From assembly GCF_014207135.1 (NCBI RefSeq), contig NZ_JACHCC010000010.1:124001-188000 (forward strand): a stretch of 64,000 bases of DNA, written 5' to 3'. Positions 8,569 through 17,724 of this stretch are shown here, in pieces. Origin of the DNA: Pedobacter cryoconitis. Its GTDB lineage: Bacteria > Bacteroidota > Bacteroidia > Sphingobacteriales > Sphingobacteriaceae. A model generated the notes under the pieces. The model made no database searches, was not told the origin of the DNA, and was given only the letters and a program-made list of their open reading frames with translations. Each line of letters opens with the position of its first letter. Positions within the stretch are counted from its first letter, which is position 1. Both the position numbers and the translations under genes were made by a program.

Positions 8569-11130
8569 ATGATTGTTATTCAGAAGAAGTCTTTTTACGT
8601 ACTGACAGTGCTTTTTTTTGTGTTTATATTTAAGACCGCTGCTCAGAGCACTGAAGTTTCGGGTACGATAACTAATATCAAGGATAGAACCCCTATACCT
8701 TATGCTACTGTTTTTTTTAAAGACTCCAGGGTAGAGACTAAAACAGACGCCGATGGACATTTTGAGATTAGCTCCGTAACACCCTACAGCCAGTTACAGA
8801 TTGAATACGTCGGTTTTAAGACCAAAATTCTGCCTATAATAGCTGGTAAGACCCAGTTGGTTAATGTGAAGCTACAGGAAGATTCACAGAGTCTGACTGA
8901 AGTGAATATTAGTTCGAATAAGAAGGCACCTTATCATAACAAAGGAAATCCGGCCGTTGAACTGATTAGAAAAGTTATTGAGCATAAGCCAATGAACAGA
9001 TTGGAGAGTGCGGAAAATGTTGAGTTTCAGCAGTACGACTGGATGCAATTCTCACTCAGTAACCTGTCTGAGAAGTTCAAAAATAAAAAGCTTTTCCGAA
9101 AATATCAGTTTTTGTTTGATACGCAGGATTCTTCTGAAATTGGAGGGAAAAATATTCTTCCGGTATATCTGCGTGAAAGGCTGTCTGATAATTACTATCG
9201 TAAAAATCCGGAAAAAATGAAAGTTATCATGCTGGCAGATAAGCATGTGAATTTTGATAAGAATCTGGTAGATAATAATGCTATCGGGAATTATTTTGAG
9301 CGGATGTACGCAGATGTAGATATCTATGCTAATAATATCATTTTTACCAATAGTCAGTTTTTAAGTCCTATTGCAGATGGAGCACCAACATTTTACAAAT
9401 TTTTTATTACCGATACGATCAAAACAAATAAGCCTAATTTAATAGAGCTTTCATTTGTTCCCCGGAATAAAAACGCATTGCTGTTTGAGGGTAAAATCTA
9501 TATTACCATGGATGGAAGATATGCCGTCCAGAATGCTTTGCTTAAAACAGGTAAAGGAGTCAATATCAATTTTGTCAGGGCAATGGAGGTCAAACTTAAT
9601 TTTGAAAAGGATTCAATAGGTAAATATCATCTTGCTAAAAGCCATTTATTAGTAGACTTTGGAGTGGGGAATGATGGCGGAAGAGGCTTTAAAGGTGAAA
9701 GAACAGTTATCATAAAGAATTACAAAACAAATATAAAGCGCCCTGATACACTTTATAAAGGAGAGAATGTAGTGCTAGTTCCCGGAGCCGAGAGCCGATC
9801 GGATCAGTTCTGGGCTAATAATCGTCTGGATACTATGGCAAAGGAAAAGATCAAGATTTATCATAATATTGATAGTCTCGGGAAAATGAAGTCATTCAAA
9901 AGAATGATGGATGTAGCCTCTTTTCTATTCATTGGGTATAAGAGTTTCGGGCCTGTAGAGATAGGTCCTTTTTATACATTTTATACTTTTAATAGTCTGG
10001 AAGGTTTCAAACCGAGACTTGGTGGGCGTACGACAACAGATTTCAGTACCAGGTTTTACTTCGATACTTATGTTGCTTATGGTATTAAAGACGAAAAATG
10101 GAAAGGCTATCTGAGTGGTGCTTATGCATTTAATAACAAATCCATATATACTTTCCCACAAAGCTTTGTCCGTGTGGGGTTCCAGCGTGATGTTGAGGTG
10201 CCTGGTGATGGTGCGAAAAACATCATTCCTGAAGATAATTTTGTCTCCTCATTTAAACATGGAGTGACTAATACATTTTTGTACAGTGACTACTACAGGG
10301 CTGAGTATATGCAGGAATACAGTAACCACTTTTCTTTTAATATTGGATTTAAAAAATGGACACAGACCCCTGCGGGATCATTAATCTTTGCAACCTATCA
10401 GGATAATCAGACTCAAATTACTGATAAAATTACAACATCTGAACTTAGCCTGGATCTACGCTATGCTCCACATGAGCGGTTTTATCAGGGTAAAACTTTT
10501 AGAGAGAGGTTGATTGAGAAATACCCGGTATTTAATATTAATTATGCTGCCGGAGTAAAAGGGTTATTTGGTGGAGAGTATAATTACCATAGTGTTATTG
10601 CAAGTATTGATAAGCGTTTTTACCTGTCTCAGTTTGGGCGTTCCGACGTACGCTTAGAAGGCGGTTACATTAATGGGAAAGTACCTTTTCCTTTGTTGGA
10701 TATTCACAGGGCTAATCAGAGTTATGCTTATCAGACTTATGCTTACAACATGATGAATTTCATGGAATTTGTCAGTGACCATTATGTGAGTTTAAATATA
10801 GATCACAATTTCAATGGGTTATTTGTAAACAGGATACCATTGCTTAAAAAACTTAAATTAAGGGAGTATATTACTTTTAAAGGTTTGTATGGAGGTCTTA
10901 GAAAGGAGAATAATCCTGATCAGAATCCTGCGTTACCGCAATTTCCTAGAAATAGCGATGGCATAGCTACTACTTATTCATTGGGTAAGGTCCCTTATAT
11001 GGAAGGCAGTGTAGGTATTGGAAATATTTTTAGAGTAGTGCGTTTAGACTTAGTCAGACGATTCAGTTACCTGGAAAACCCTGGCGTCTCAAAATATGGG
11101 TTAAGGGCCAGGGTACAGTTCGAATTCTAA
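8569..11130 (+). CDS. DUF5686 / carboxypeptidase-like regulatory domain outer-membrane protein
   Basis: This 853-residue protein has a signal peptide ending near FKTAAQ. A CarbopepD_reg_2 beta-sandwich spans about residues 29-110 (VSGTITN, PIPYATVFFKD, DADGHFEIS). The long remainder is of DUF5686 type and predicted to be a beta-barrel, ending in an aromatic residue (VQFEF) as outer-membrane barrels do. The family is common in Bacteroidota and of unknown biochemical role. The stop codon overlaps the end of the convergent BamA-like gene by a few bases. Confidence 0.85.
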   Translation: MIVIQKKSFYVLTVLFFVFIFKTAAQSTEVSGTITNIKDRTPIPYATVFFKDSRVETKTDADGHFEISSVTPYSQLQIEYVGFKTKILPIIAGKTQLVNVKLQEDSQSLTEVNISSNKKAPYHNKGNPAVELIRKVIEHKPMNRLESAENVEFQQYDWMQFSLSNLSEKFKNKKLFRKYQFLFDTQDSSEIGGKNILPVYLRERLSDNYYRKNPEKMKVIMLADKHVNFDKNLVDNNAIGNYFERMYADVDIYANNIIFTNSQFLSPIADGAPTFYKFFITDTIKTNKPNLIELSFVPRNKNALLFEGKIYITMDGRYAVQNALLKTGKGVNINFVRAMEVKLNFEKDSIGKYHLAKSHLLVDFGVGNDGGRGFKGERTVIIKNYKTNIKRPDTLYKGENVVLVPGAESRSDQFWANNRLDTMAKEKIKIYHNIDSLGKMKSFKRMMDVASFLFIGYKSFGPVEIGPFYTFYTFNSLEGFKPRLGGRTTTDFSTRFYFDTYVAYGIKDEKWKGYLSGAYAFNNKSIYTFPQSFVRVGFQRDVEVPGDGAKNIIPEDNFVSSFKHGVTNTFLYSDYYRAEYMQEYSNHFSFNIGFKKWTQTPAGSLIFATYQDNQTQITDKITTSELSLDLRYAPHERFYQGKTFRERLIEKYPVFNINYAAGVKGLFGGEYNYHSVIASIDKRFYLSQFGRSDVRLEGGYINGKVPFPLLDIHRANQSYAYQTYAYNMMNFMEFVSDHYVSLNIDHNFNGLFVNRIPLLKKLKLREYITFKGLYGGLRKENNPDQNPALPQFPRNSDGIATTYSLGKVPYMEGSVGIGNIFRVVRLDLVRRFSYLENPGVSKYGLRARVQFEF

Positions 11131-12341
11131 AAAGCTTCGTTTAAACCTATGAAAACACCGTTTGATCCATTACCTACACCGTAATCAAGACAAAGGGTTG
11201 AGCGTGTATGTTTATTAAATAAAATACGGATACCTGCTCCGCCACCTGGTTCCCAATATTCGAATAATCTCGTTTTTCTTTGGTTATTTGCAGTTTGCAT
11301 ATTAAAAAAGGTAACGCCACTAATCAATTTATTAGCAGTAATGGGAAACCTGTATTCCAGTTCATTATAAAAATAGGATGGTCCTTTGAAACGGCTAATG
11401 GTATAACCGCGCCCCATGCGTTGATTTACGTCACTTCCAGTTCCGGGTAGTTCCAGGTATGGGATAGCACCATTGAGCAAATAAGAGCCCCATAACCAAT
11501 AGGCAATTATATGTTCAGGGTTTTTACTGGATAGTGAAAAGTATTTTCTGAATTCTGTTTTCAATTGTGTCGCGCTCTGTGTACTACCAAGCCATGTCCG
11601 GTTAGATCTCAATGTTACATTGGCGTATACTCCTTTATAAGGCCGATAAGGCTGGTCTCTGGTGTCGTATTGTAGGTTGATCTGAAATCCACTGGCTGCA
11701 TATCCATAAGTTGGAAAGCCATTTTTAACACTATAGAAATGATTACGCGTTCTGGAATTAGCTCCATCATGTTTTTCATCATCTATATTAGTGTAGTAAT
11801 TATAAGCTAAACCAGCTCCGGCATACAGATTATCAAATATTTTGCGATAGATATTCTCATAAAGTTTCACGTAAGTATATTTAATAGGAGATATTCCGGG
11901 ATCATCTTTACCTGTACCAATACCGTGATCGAGTACTACAGTTTTGCCCAGTTCCCAGCTTCCTTCGAGATACCATTTGTTACTTTCAGAATAAACGTTG
12001 TGTTTTAATTGTATAAAAACAAGTTGATTTGTGGAGACTGCTGCAAACACATCAAAAAGTGATAAACTTGTTGTTTTTGGATTGCCAAATACTCTTGTGG
12101 CAGCAACCTCAGCACCAAACATGAATCCTGTACTTGGCGTATATCCAATAGAAGGAAGTAAAGAAAGGCTGTTGTTTTTTTTTTCTGTTGTGTCTGGCTT
12201 TTTGTTTTTTCTGAAAACAAGATTAAATATGTCAGTTACATCTTGCTGTGCCACAGTGTCTTTAATTGGCAATTTTACCTGTGCAAATGATGCACACGTA
12301 CCCGAAAAAAGCAGACAGGCAGTTAGAAAATAACGGAACAT
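11127..12341 (-). CDS. BamA/TamA-family (surface-antigen D15-like) outer-membrane protein
   Basis: This 404-residue protein starts at the second Met of the frame (MFRYFLTACLLF), which gives a clean signal peptide ending at SFAQ; an upstream in-frame Met would add 12 polar residues. The body is a beta-barrel of Omp85 type, with YDTRDQPYRPYKGVYANV, the strand signature seen in BamA/TamA-like proteins, and a C-terminal Phe. POTRA domains are essentially absent (only about 60 residues precede the barrel), so it is a short, patatin-associated-like barrel rather than the essential BamA. Substrate unknown. Confidence 0.78.
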   Translation of the reverse strand: MFRYFLTACLLFSGTCASFAQVKLPIKDTVAQQDVTDIFNLVFRKNKKPDTTEKKNNSLSLLPSIGYTPSTGFMFGAEVAATRVFGNPKTTSLSLFDVFAAVSTNQLVFIQLKHNVYSESNKWYLEGSWELGKTVVLDHGIGTGKDDPGISPIKYTYVKLYENIYRKIFDNLYAGAGLAYNYYTNIDDEKHDGANSRTRNHFYSVKNGFPTYGYAASGFQINLQYDTRDQPYRPYKGVYANVTLRSNRTWLGSTQSATQLKTEFRKYFSLSSKNPEHIIAYWLWGSYLLNGAIPYLELPGTGSDVNQRMGRGYTISRFKGPSYFYNELEYRFPITANKLISGVTFFNMQTANNQRKTRLFEYWEPGGGAGIRILFNKHTRSTLCLDYGVGNGSNGVFIGLNEAF

Positions 12342-12413
12342 ATATTTTTTAAAATTACAATTAATATATTTATTCATGTCAAAGCTGTCTCATATATTTT
12401 ATTACTTTTAGGT

Positions 12414-13130
12414 ATGAGGATTCTATTGACTGCTCTTCCTGTGATTTTTCTATTGGCATTTTTTGCTTGGATTACTGTTTTAACCAGGAAATTGACAAAA
12501 ACGGCAGCAATCACTGGAGTACTTTGTGGTACTATTATTTATTTTGGAACCGGTCTGATAGGGTTGGTATTATTAGCTGCTTTTTTTCTTTGTGGTACCC
12601 TGACGACTGCCTGGGGTAGAAAAATGAAGGTGAAGTTATACAAAACTGATGATTCTGCTCAAAGAGATTACGGGCAGGTACTTGCAAATGCCGGAAGTGC
12701 AACTATATTTTCTTCATTAGCTATTATTTTTCCGGGATATAGTGGGAGTCTGCTACTGATGACAGCCGGAAGTTTTGCTTCAGCCACCGCTGATACACTC
12801 TCTTCTGAACTCGGGATGTTATATGGAAAAAGATTCTATAATTGTCTGAGCTGGAAAAAAGAAACTAGAGGTTTAGATGGTGTAATCAGTCTGGAAGGTA
12901 CACTTATCGGGATAGTAGGAGCGGGAGTTATAGCTTTGATCTATGCTATTGGAAATTTTGCAGGCAATGCTGTTTTTATTCTGATTATTGCTGGTCAGGC
13001 TGGCAATTTAGCCGATTCTGTTCTGGGAGCCAGTCTCGAAAGACGTAATTTATTAAATAATGATTGGGTGAATTTTCTCAGTACTTTATTTGCTGCAGGT
13101 ATAACTCTATTATTAATCAGCGTTTTCTGA
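12414..13130 (+). CDS. DUF92-family integral membrane protein
   Basis: This 238-residue protein has about six to seven hydrophobic segments. It carries the family's conserved DSAQRDYGQVLANAG segment and the ATADTLSSELGMLYGK segment. DUF92 includes TMEM19 and the plant phytyl-phosphate kinase VTE6, so a CTP- or lipid-phosphate-related role is possible but not shown here. It is divergent from the BamA-like gene with a 72-bp shared upstream region and appears monocistronic. Confidence 0.8.
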   Translation: MRILLTALPVIFLLAFFAWITVLTRKLTKTAAITGVLCGTIIYFGTGLIGLVLLAAFFLCGTLTTAWGRKMKVKLYKTDDSAQRDYGQVLANAGSATIFSSLAIIFPGYSGSLLLMTAGSFASATADTLSSELGMLYGKRFYNCLSWKKETRGLDGVISLEGTLIGIVGAGVIALIYAIGNFAGNAVFILIIAGQAGNLADSVLGASLERRNLLNNDWVNFLSTLFAAGITLLLISVF

Positions 13131-13321
13131 CAGTTTAAATTTTCCGATCGCCAAATGAAATATTTATATCGTAAATTACTGAAAAAGCCCCTTAAAATTA
13201 CCTAAAATTGTCATTATAAAACGACGACTTGGTGAGAGTTGTTGAAATTCATTATAAAATTAATGAATAAAATAGGGGATAAGGATAAAAATATACCCTC
13301 TGAGAACTGAAATAATAAATT

Positions 13322-14005
13322 ATGAAACAAATATTGAAGATAGGGTTGGACTCTGCGGCACCTTTTCCCTTGCATAGTGATTATAACTCCCCTGTATTTG
13401 AAGGATTTGAGGTTGATATGATCCGTGCGGTTGCTGAAGTGCTCGATCTCGAACTACATTATGAGGTCTCACTATGGAAAACTATCCTCGAGAAACTATA
13501 TAAAGGTGAGCTGGATATGATCTGTTCGGCTGTCACAATGACTACCTCCAGACAAATGATTCTGGAATTCAGCAAACCTTATCTGAAATTTCAGCTCTGT
13601 GCTGTTATTAACCAGGGGGATGATTTAACAGATTTGAATGATTTCAAAAATAAAAGAATAGGTATCCGTACAGCTACTGAGGCTGAAAAATACGTCATGA
13701 CTCAATTTCCAGGTAATGTAACTGTACATACTGATACTAACAACGAATTATATAAAAAATTGCTGGCGCGTAAAATAGATGTGCTTATTGACGATTCACC
13801 TATTGTAGGTGGTTTTCTTGCCCAGCACAAAGCGTTGCAAATTGGTATGTTTATGCCTGGAACGGAATCAGAGTATGCCATTGCGATGAAAAAGGGTGAC
13901 CTTAAACTTCAGCAACAGATTAATAAGACACTTGTTTTATTAAAGGAAAATGGCGTTTATGGTGCGATTTACGAAAAATGGTTTGATCATATCAAACTAA
14001 TTTGA
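13322..14005 (+). CDS. solute-binding (SBP_bac_3) fold protein lacking a signal peptide
   Basis: The 227 residues cover a complete type II periplasmic-binding fold: KIGLDSAAPFPL at the start, EGFEVDMIRAVAEVLDLEL, the ELDMICSAVTMTTSRQMILEFS hinge region, and KWFDHIKL at the end. This resembles polar amino-acid binding proteins such as ArtJ or HisJ. Unusually there is no signal peptide or lipobox: the Met is followed directly by the first strand. No ABC permease or ATPase is next to it. It may be a cytoplasmic ligand-binding protein or have an amino-acid-related catalytic role (inference). Confidence 0.75.
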   Translation: MKQILKIGLDSAAPFPLHSDYNSPVFEGFEVDMIRAVAEVLDLELHYEVSLWKTILEKLYKGELDMICSAVTMTTSRQMILEFSKPYLKFQLCAVINQGDDLTDLNDFKNKRIGIRTATEAEKYVMTQFPGNVTVHTDTNNELYKKLLARKIDVLIDDSPIVGGFLAQHKALQIGMFMPGTESEYAIAMKKGDLKLQQQINKTLVLLKENGVYGAIYEKWFDHIKLI

Positions 14006-14066
14006 TAATGATTTCCGCATTTATTGTAAATTTGCAGCTTATATTCTTATATGTAAGCCGCGGGTT

Positions 14067-14189
14067 GTGAAAAAGAAAAAACATAAAGATAAAAAAGACG
14101 GTAAGTCATCCTCTAAGTCCAAGATCAAAAAGGTCTGTTGCGAAAAATATAAAGAAGGTAAAAGATGTAAAAATTGTCCTTTTGGATAA
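14067..14189 (+). CDS. small Lys-rich, Cys-motif protein (40 aa)
   Basis: A GTG-started frame encodes 40 residues: a Lys-rich N-terminus (KKKKHKDKKDG) followed by VCCEKYKEGKRCKNCPFG. The four cysteines arranged CC-x8-C-x2-C suggest metal binding. I recall similar short Lys-rich CC...RCKxCP proteins as hypothetical proteins in this phylum, but cannot verify that here. No in-frame ATG precedes it. It ends 6 bp before the convergent 80-residue gene. Confidence 0.55.
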   Translation: MKKKKHKDKKDGKSSSKSKIKKVCCEKYKEGKRCKNCPFG

Positions 14190-14195
14190 TGATAT

Positions 14196-14438
14196 TCAGG
14201 CCCTGACCTTCCGGGCATTTTTTGCATTCATTATAATGCTGTTCAAACGCGGATCATCTTCCCTATAGGATTCCTGCAGCCAGAGGTATTGATCTATTTC
14301 TGTGTCATAAATAGCTACGCTTGGACCATGTTCAGGGCCAAGACTATTAAAATATTGATGACAATCCATTATTGTGTTTAACCGGCAATACCAGTCCTGA
14401 TCTAATCTGTAGTTGATGTTAATGGCTAAATATCTCAT
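14196..14438 (-). CDS. hypothetical protein, 80 aa
   Basis: This is a short soluble protein without signal peptide or membrane segment, rich in Tyr, Asn and acidic residues (DWYCRLNTIMDCHQYF, then YDTEIDQYLWLQ). I do not recognise a family. The frame is supported by its clean fit between neighbours and by an unbroken, amino-acid-like composition. Nothing indicates a function. Confidence 0.5.
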   Translation of the reverse strand: MRYLAININYRLDQDWYCRLNTIMDCHQYFNSLGPEHGPSVAIYDTEIDQYLWLQESYREDDPRLNSIIMNAKNARKVRA

Positions 14439-14582
14439 AAGATAAAGCTAATATTTGCTTTTCTGATCTTTTAAAATTTTATATCAATAGGTATTTATCC
14501 TATATTAAATACTGTTTATATAAAACAAAATGGCTTTTTTACTGCTTATATGATTACAAGTTTGACTAAATAAGCCATTATT

Positions 14583-15185
14583 ATGGAAAAGATAATTCAG
14601 GCCCTGTTCAATACTGAATCAGAGGCATTTAAAGGAATGGAAGCTTTAAATCAGCTAGAAGTATCCCAGGATATTTCCCTGGGTGAATCTTTTATCCTGA
14701 GTAAGGATAAAAAGGGAAACACAGCTATTTGCTCTGCTGAAGATGAGGCTGAAGGATTCAGTGCAATAGGTGGTGGTATCATCGGAGGGCTGATCGGATT
14801 ATTGGCAGGACCTCTGGGCTTCCTGGTTGGTATCGGAGCCGGAATGGTTGCTGGTGCAGCAGGTGATACCATCCGGGCTGAGGGTGTTTCAGATTACCTG
14901 GATAGTGTTTCGGTAAATATTCCTAATGGAAAATTCTTGTTGATTGCTCATGTATGGGAGGATTGGGAAACTCCTGTAGATACAGTTTTACATCCGCTAA
15001 CAAAGGATATTAGCAGAATGAATGTAGATGATGAAGTTTTTATACCTGCACCGGCAAAGCTAGTTGCGCTAAGAGAAAAGCAACTGTCGCGCTGGGTTGA
15101 TCATACAAAGGAAAAACAAGATAAGCTACAAAGTCGTATAGACAAACAACAGTCAAGATTGACTCAATTAAGGAAAAGTAAATAA
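14583..15185 (+). CDS. DUF1269-like protein with Gly-rich hydrophobic segment
   Basis: This 200-residue protein starts with an IIQALFNTESEAFKGMEAL segment, as in DUF1269 / general stress-like proteins. A Gly/Ile-rich double hydrophobic segment follows at residues 63-99 (GGGIIGGLIGLLAGPLG), resembling glycine-zipper regions that insert in membranes. The C-terminal 40 residues are charged and coiled-coil-like with many Gln, Lys and Arg. It may be membrane-associated. Monocistronic; function unknown. Confidence 0.6.
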   Translation: MEKIIQALFNTESEAFKGMEALNQLEVSQDISLGESFILSKDKKGNTAICSAEDEAEGFSAIGGGIIGGLIGLLAGPLGFLVGIGAGMVAGAAGDTIRAEGVSDYLDSVSVNIPNGKFLLIAHVWEDWETPVDTVLHPLTKDISRMNVDDEVFIPAPAKLVALREKQLSRWVDHTKEKQDKLQSRIDKQQSRLTQLRKSK

Positions 15186-15218
15186 GTCTGTTTCCTTTCT
15201 AATTCATAAATTTGGACT

Positions 15219-16187
15219 ATGAACCGAATAGATCGTCTCTCTGCTATACTTATTCAGCTACAATCGAGAAGAACCGTCAGAGCACAGGATATTGCGGACA
15301 GGTTTGAGATTAGTTTGCGTACTGTATATAGAGATGTAAGGTCACTGGAAGAAGCGGGAATACCGATTATTGGAGAAGCAGGAATAGGTTATTCGTTAAC
15401 CGAAGGTTACCGTCTGCCTCCTGTTATGTTCACTCGTGAAGAGGCTACAGCATTTATCACTGCAGAAAAACTGGTACTTAGTCTGACGGATTCTGCCTAT
15501 GCAAATGCTTATAGTAATGCACTTTTTAAGGTGAGAGCTGTCCTGAAGACTGCCGATAAAGATCACCTTGAAAATCTTGATGATAGAATAGAAGTAATTA
15601 AAACTGGCCGTTCTCCTGTTTTGCATTCACATCAAAACCCACTCCAGCTTATTCTGAATGCAATTTCAGGAAAAAATGTGATACAGCTGAATTATTTCGC
15701 TTATTACAGACAGGAGCATACAATCAGATTAATTGAACCTGTTGGTGTATTTTATCTGGATAATTATTGGCATTTGATTGCTTATTGCAGGGAAAGAAAA
15801 GCGTACCGTGATTTTAGATTTGATCGGATTACAGAGATTAATGCGCTGGAGGAACAGTTCTCAGCCAGCCATCCTTCAATAAAACTTTATCTGCGGGACC
15901 TGTTCCGGGAAGTTAAATTGACAGAAGCTACTATTAAGATTGATAAAGAGGCTTATCCATACCTTGGTGAACAAAAATATTACCATGGTTATGTTTCTGA
16001 AAATCATTTGGAGGATGGTGTAGAGATCCAATTCCTAACTAATTCTCTGGAGGGTTTTGCGCGCTGGTTTCTGGCTTTCGCTGATTATGCAGTTATTATA
16101 CAGCCAGAGGCATTGCTGGATAAAGTCAACTCAATTTTAGCTGATATTGAAAAGAAATTAAAAAATAAAACAGTACTGCTGACATAG
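15219..16187 (+). CDS. YafY-type transcriptional regulator (DeoR-like HTH + WYL domain)
   Basis: This 322-residue protein begins with an HTH_11 winged helix (RIDRLSAILIQLQSRRTVRA, then DIADRFEISLRTVYRDVRSL) and continues with a WYL sensor domain (about 145-225; YFAYYRQEHTIRLIEPVGVFY, then HLIAYCRERKAYRDFRFDRI) and a WCX C-terminus. WYL regulators sense nucleotides, DNA ends or small ligands. The DinB gene follows 48 bp downstream on the same strand, a frequent pairing in Bacteroidota, and is a likely co-transcribed target. Confidence 0.85.
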   Translation: MNRIDRLSAILIQLQSRRTVRAQDIADRFEISLRTVYRDVRSLEEAGIPIIGEAGIGYSLTEGYRLPPVMFTREEATAFITAEKLVLSLTDSAYANAYSNALFKVRAVLKTADKDHLENLDDRIEVIKTGRSPVLHSHQNPLQLILNAISGKNVIQLNYFAYYRQEHTIRLIEPVGVFYLDNYWHLIAYCRERKAYRDFRFDRITEINALEEQFSASHPSIKLYLRDLFREVKLTEATIKIDKEAYPYLGEQKYYHGYVSENHLEDGVEIQFLTNSLEGFARWFLAFADYAVIIQPEALLDKVNSILADIEKKLKNKTVLLT

Positions 16188-16235
16188 GGCTGTCACCAGG
16201 TTGTAGTTCCTTTGGTTAAAATAAAAAGAAACATT

Positions 16236-16733
16236 ATGTCAACCACTCAGAATCTATTAAAAGAATTAGCAGAAGAAGCGTTAGTTACCCGTAAAATGCT
16301 GGAACGAATTCCTTCTGACAAACTGGACTGGACTCCTCATGTAAAAAGTATGCCTGTCAAACAGCTGGCAGGACATATTGCTGAATTACCTGGCTGGATA
16401 AGTATGATATTGAGTACTGAAGGTCTTAACTTTGCAGCTCAGGCATATAAGTCGCCGGAGTGGAGTACTAATTCAGAATTGCTGGATATTCTTGATGACT
16501 CGCTGAACTCGGCTAAAACATCTCTTGAAAAAGCGGGAGAAGAGGATCTGTTGCCAAACTGGGTACTAAGTAATGGAGATCAGATCCTGATGACCAAAAC
16601 TAAAGGGGAGTTTATCCGACATTCTATGAGTCAGATTGTACATCACCGGGCACAATTGGGTGTTTATCTTCGTTTACTGGATGTGCCTATTCCTGGCAGT
16701 TATGGCCCCAGTGCTGATGATCCAGCTTTTTAG
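16236..16733 (+). CDS. DinB-family protein
   Basis: This 165-residue four-helix protein starts at ATG 16236 (MSTTQNLLKELAEEA). The DinB/YfiT-like His positions are visible: GHIAELPGW in helix 2 and HHRAQLGVYLRLL in helix 3, which together form a metal site. The ending IPGSYGPSADDPAF is typical for this subfamily. These are putative metal-dependent thiol transferases. It follows the WYL regulator and is closed by a very strong palindrome. Confidence 0.8.
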   Translation: MSTTQNLLKELAEEALVTRKMLERIPSDKLDWTPHVKSMPVKQLAGHIAELPGWISMILSTEGLNFAAQAYKSPEWSTNSELLDILDDSLNSAKTSLEKAGEEDLLPNWVLSNGDQILMTKTKGEFIRHSMSQIVHHRAQLGVYLRLLDVPIPGSYGPSADDPAF

Positions 16734-16740
16734 TTTTGCT

Positions 16741-16796
16741 AATTATATAAAAGAACAGCCTTCATAAATTTATGAAGGCTGTTCTTTTATATAATT
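16741..16796. terminator. 56-bp perfect palindrome, bidirectional terminator-like
   Basis: Two 28-bp arms (16741-16768 and 16769-16796) are exact reverse complements with no spacer; the core is GAACAGCCTTC / GAAGGCTGTTC. It lies 7 bp after the DinB stop and 17 bp before the next gene. A hairpin with U-rich flanks would end transcription from either side. Confidence 0.75.
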
Positions 16797-16812
16797 CTTT
16801 TAACTTTGCAGG

Positions 16813-17022
16813 ATGACAATTGAAGAACTTGAAGCCTATTTTACCGGAATAACTTTACCTGAACAGATTGAACTGGAAAAGGGAGTCGTTATAATGGATA
16901 TACCTCTTTTTCTGGAATCGCATTTAAGTTATGTTAAGAAAAATGGCCATTTAAAATCTGCTGATGTTTTTATATACCGGTTGAACCTACTCCAGGAGAG
17001 GCTGGAAGCGATAAATGGATAA
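16813..17022 (+). CDS. small hypothetical protein, 69 aa (DUF6965-like?)
   Basis: The protein is acidic at the N-terminus (MTIEELEAYFTGITLPEQIEL), then GVVIMDIPLFLESHLSYVKK, then a basic helix. This is the layout of short Bacteroidota proteins I associate, with low certainty, with DUF6965. No signal peptide. It stands alone between a palindromic terminator and the convergent MauE-like gene, which ends only 5 bp away. Confidence 0.6.
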   Translation: MTIEELEAYFTGITLPEQIELEKGVVIMDIPLFLESHLSYVKKNGHLKSADVFIYRLNLLQERLEAING

Positions 17023-17027
17023 TATTT

Positions 17028-17447
17028 CTATAATTCCATCAGGACCACCCCAGCCAGGGCTATTATGGTTAAGACTATATTGACCTTAAGGTGTTTGTAC
17101 CAGCCCATCCGGCTAAATAATCCGCCGCAGGCGCAGGGATAACGATCGTAAATTTGGAATACCGCACCTCCAACATAAAGCGTAAAGATAGTCATCAGAA
17201 AGAGGGAGGTATACATCCCCAATAATCTTGTCTCTGGAATCAACAGCAGTCCGATAATTGCCAGTTCAGATAGTGGCAGGGTATAAGTCAGGATTTTGCC
17301 CATCCAGCGTGGAAATACCTGGGTCATCAGCGCATGTTGGAACTGATGCATGTTAAATATTTTGGAGAAAGAGGCATAAGCCCATAACAAGATGAGCAAT
17401 CCGGTAATGATGATGATAAAAGGATGTGGGTTCATAATTTTATTCAT
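17028..17447 (-). CDS. MauE/DoxX-like redox-associated membrane protein
   Basis: This 139-residue protein has four membrane helices. A YPCACGGLFSRMGW motif lies in the last loop, the Cys-Ala-Cys-Gly-Gly signature of MauE-like proteins in this phylum; such proteins take part in disulfide handling or maturation of periplasmic redox proteins. The start at 17447 (MNKIMNPHPF) is chosen because the longer frame adds 83 residues of poor composition over the promoter region. Its promoter carries the 14-bp operator shared with the glycosyltransferase island, and a Crp/Fnr gene lies just upstream. Confidence 0.72.
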   Translation of the reverse strand: MNKIMNPHPFIIIITGLLILLWAYASFSKIFNMHQFQHALMTQVFPRWMGKILTYTLPLSELAIIGLLLIPETRLLGMYTSLFLMTIFTLYVGGAVFQIYDRYPCACGGLFSRMGWYKHLKVNIVLTIIALAGVVLMEL

Positions 17448-17569
17448 TAGGTTTAAGTTCAAATTAATTGCAGTACTGAATGAAATAGTCATTCTGATGA
17501 AGGACGCGTAAAGACATATTTTTGTCAGCCTGCAATTAATAGGTTGTTTATTTATCTTGTTTGATAAGT

Positions 17570-17614
17570 CCAAGTTACGGAGGTAAAACCCTGTAAAAAA
17601 GGGACAGATGTCCC
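17570..17614 (-). promoter_or_regulatory. operator copy a and -7 element of the MauE-like gene
   Basis: GGGACAGATGTCCC (17601-17614) is the only perfect inverted repeat (GGGACA/TGTCCC) of this motif in the window. Reading toward the MauE-like gene, it is followed after exactly 23 bp by TAACTTGG (17577-17570), a TAnnTTnG -7 element. The same motif and spacing recur upstream of the glycosyltransferase genes. Confidence 0.75.
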
Positions 17615-17724
17615 AAAAGGAGAATAATTGTTGTAAAAAAAAAGCTGTAATCCCGGAAAAGGATACAGCTATAAGTCGCTGGTCGATGGCCAGCATGAAA
17701 TATTAATAAACCGAACTGATTAAC

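Noticed and set aside
17448..17696. N-terminal extension of the MauE-like frame by 83 residues
   Set aside because: It would run across the operator and -7 element and has no membrane-protein pattern; the shorter start gives a normal family length.
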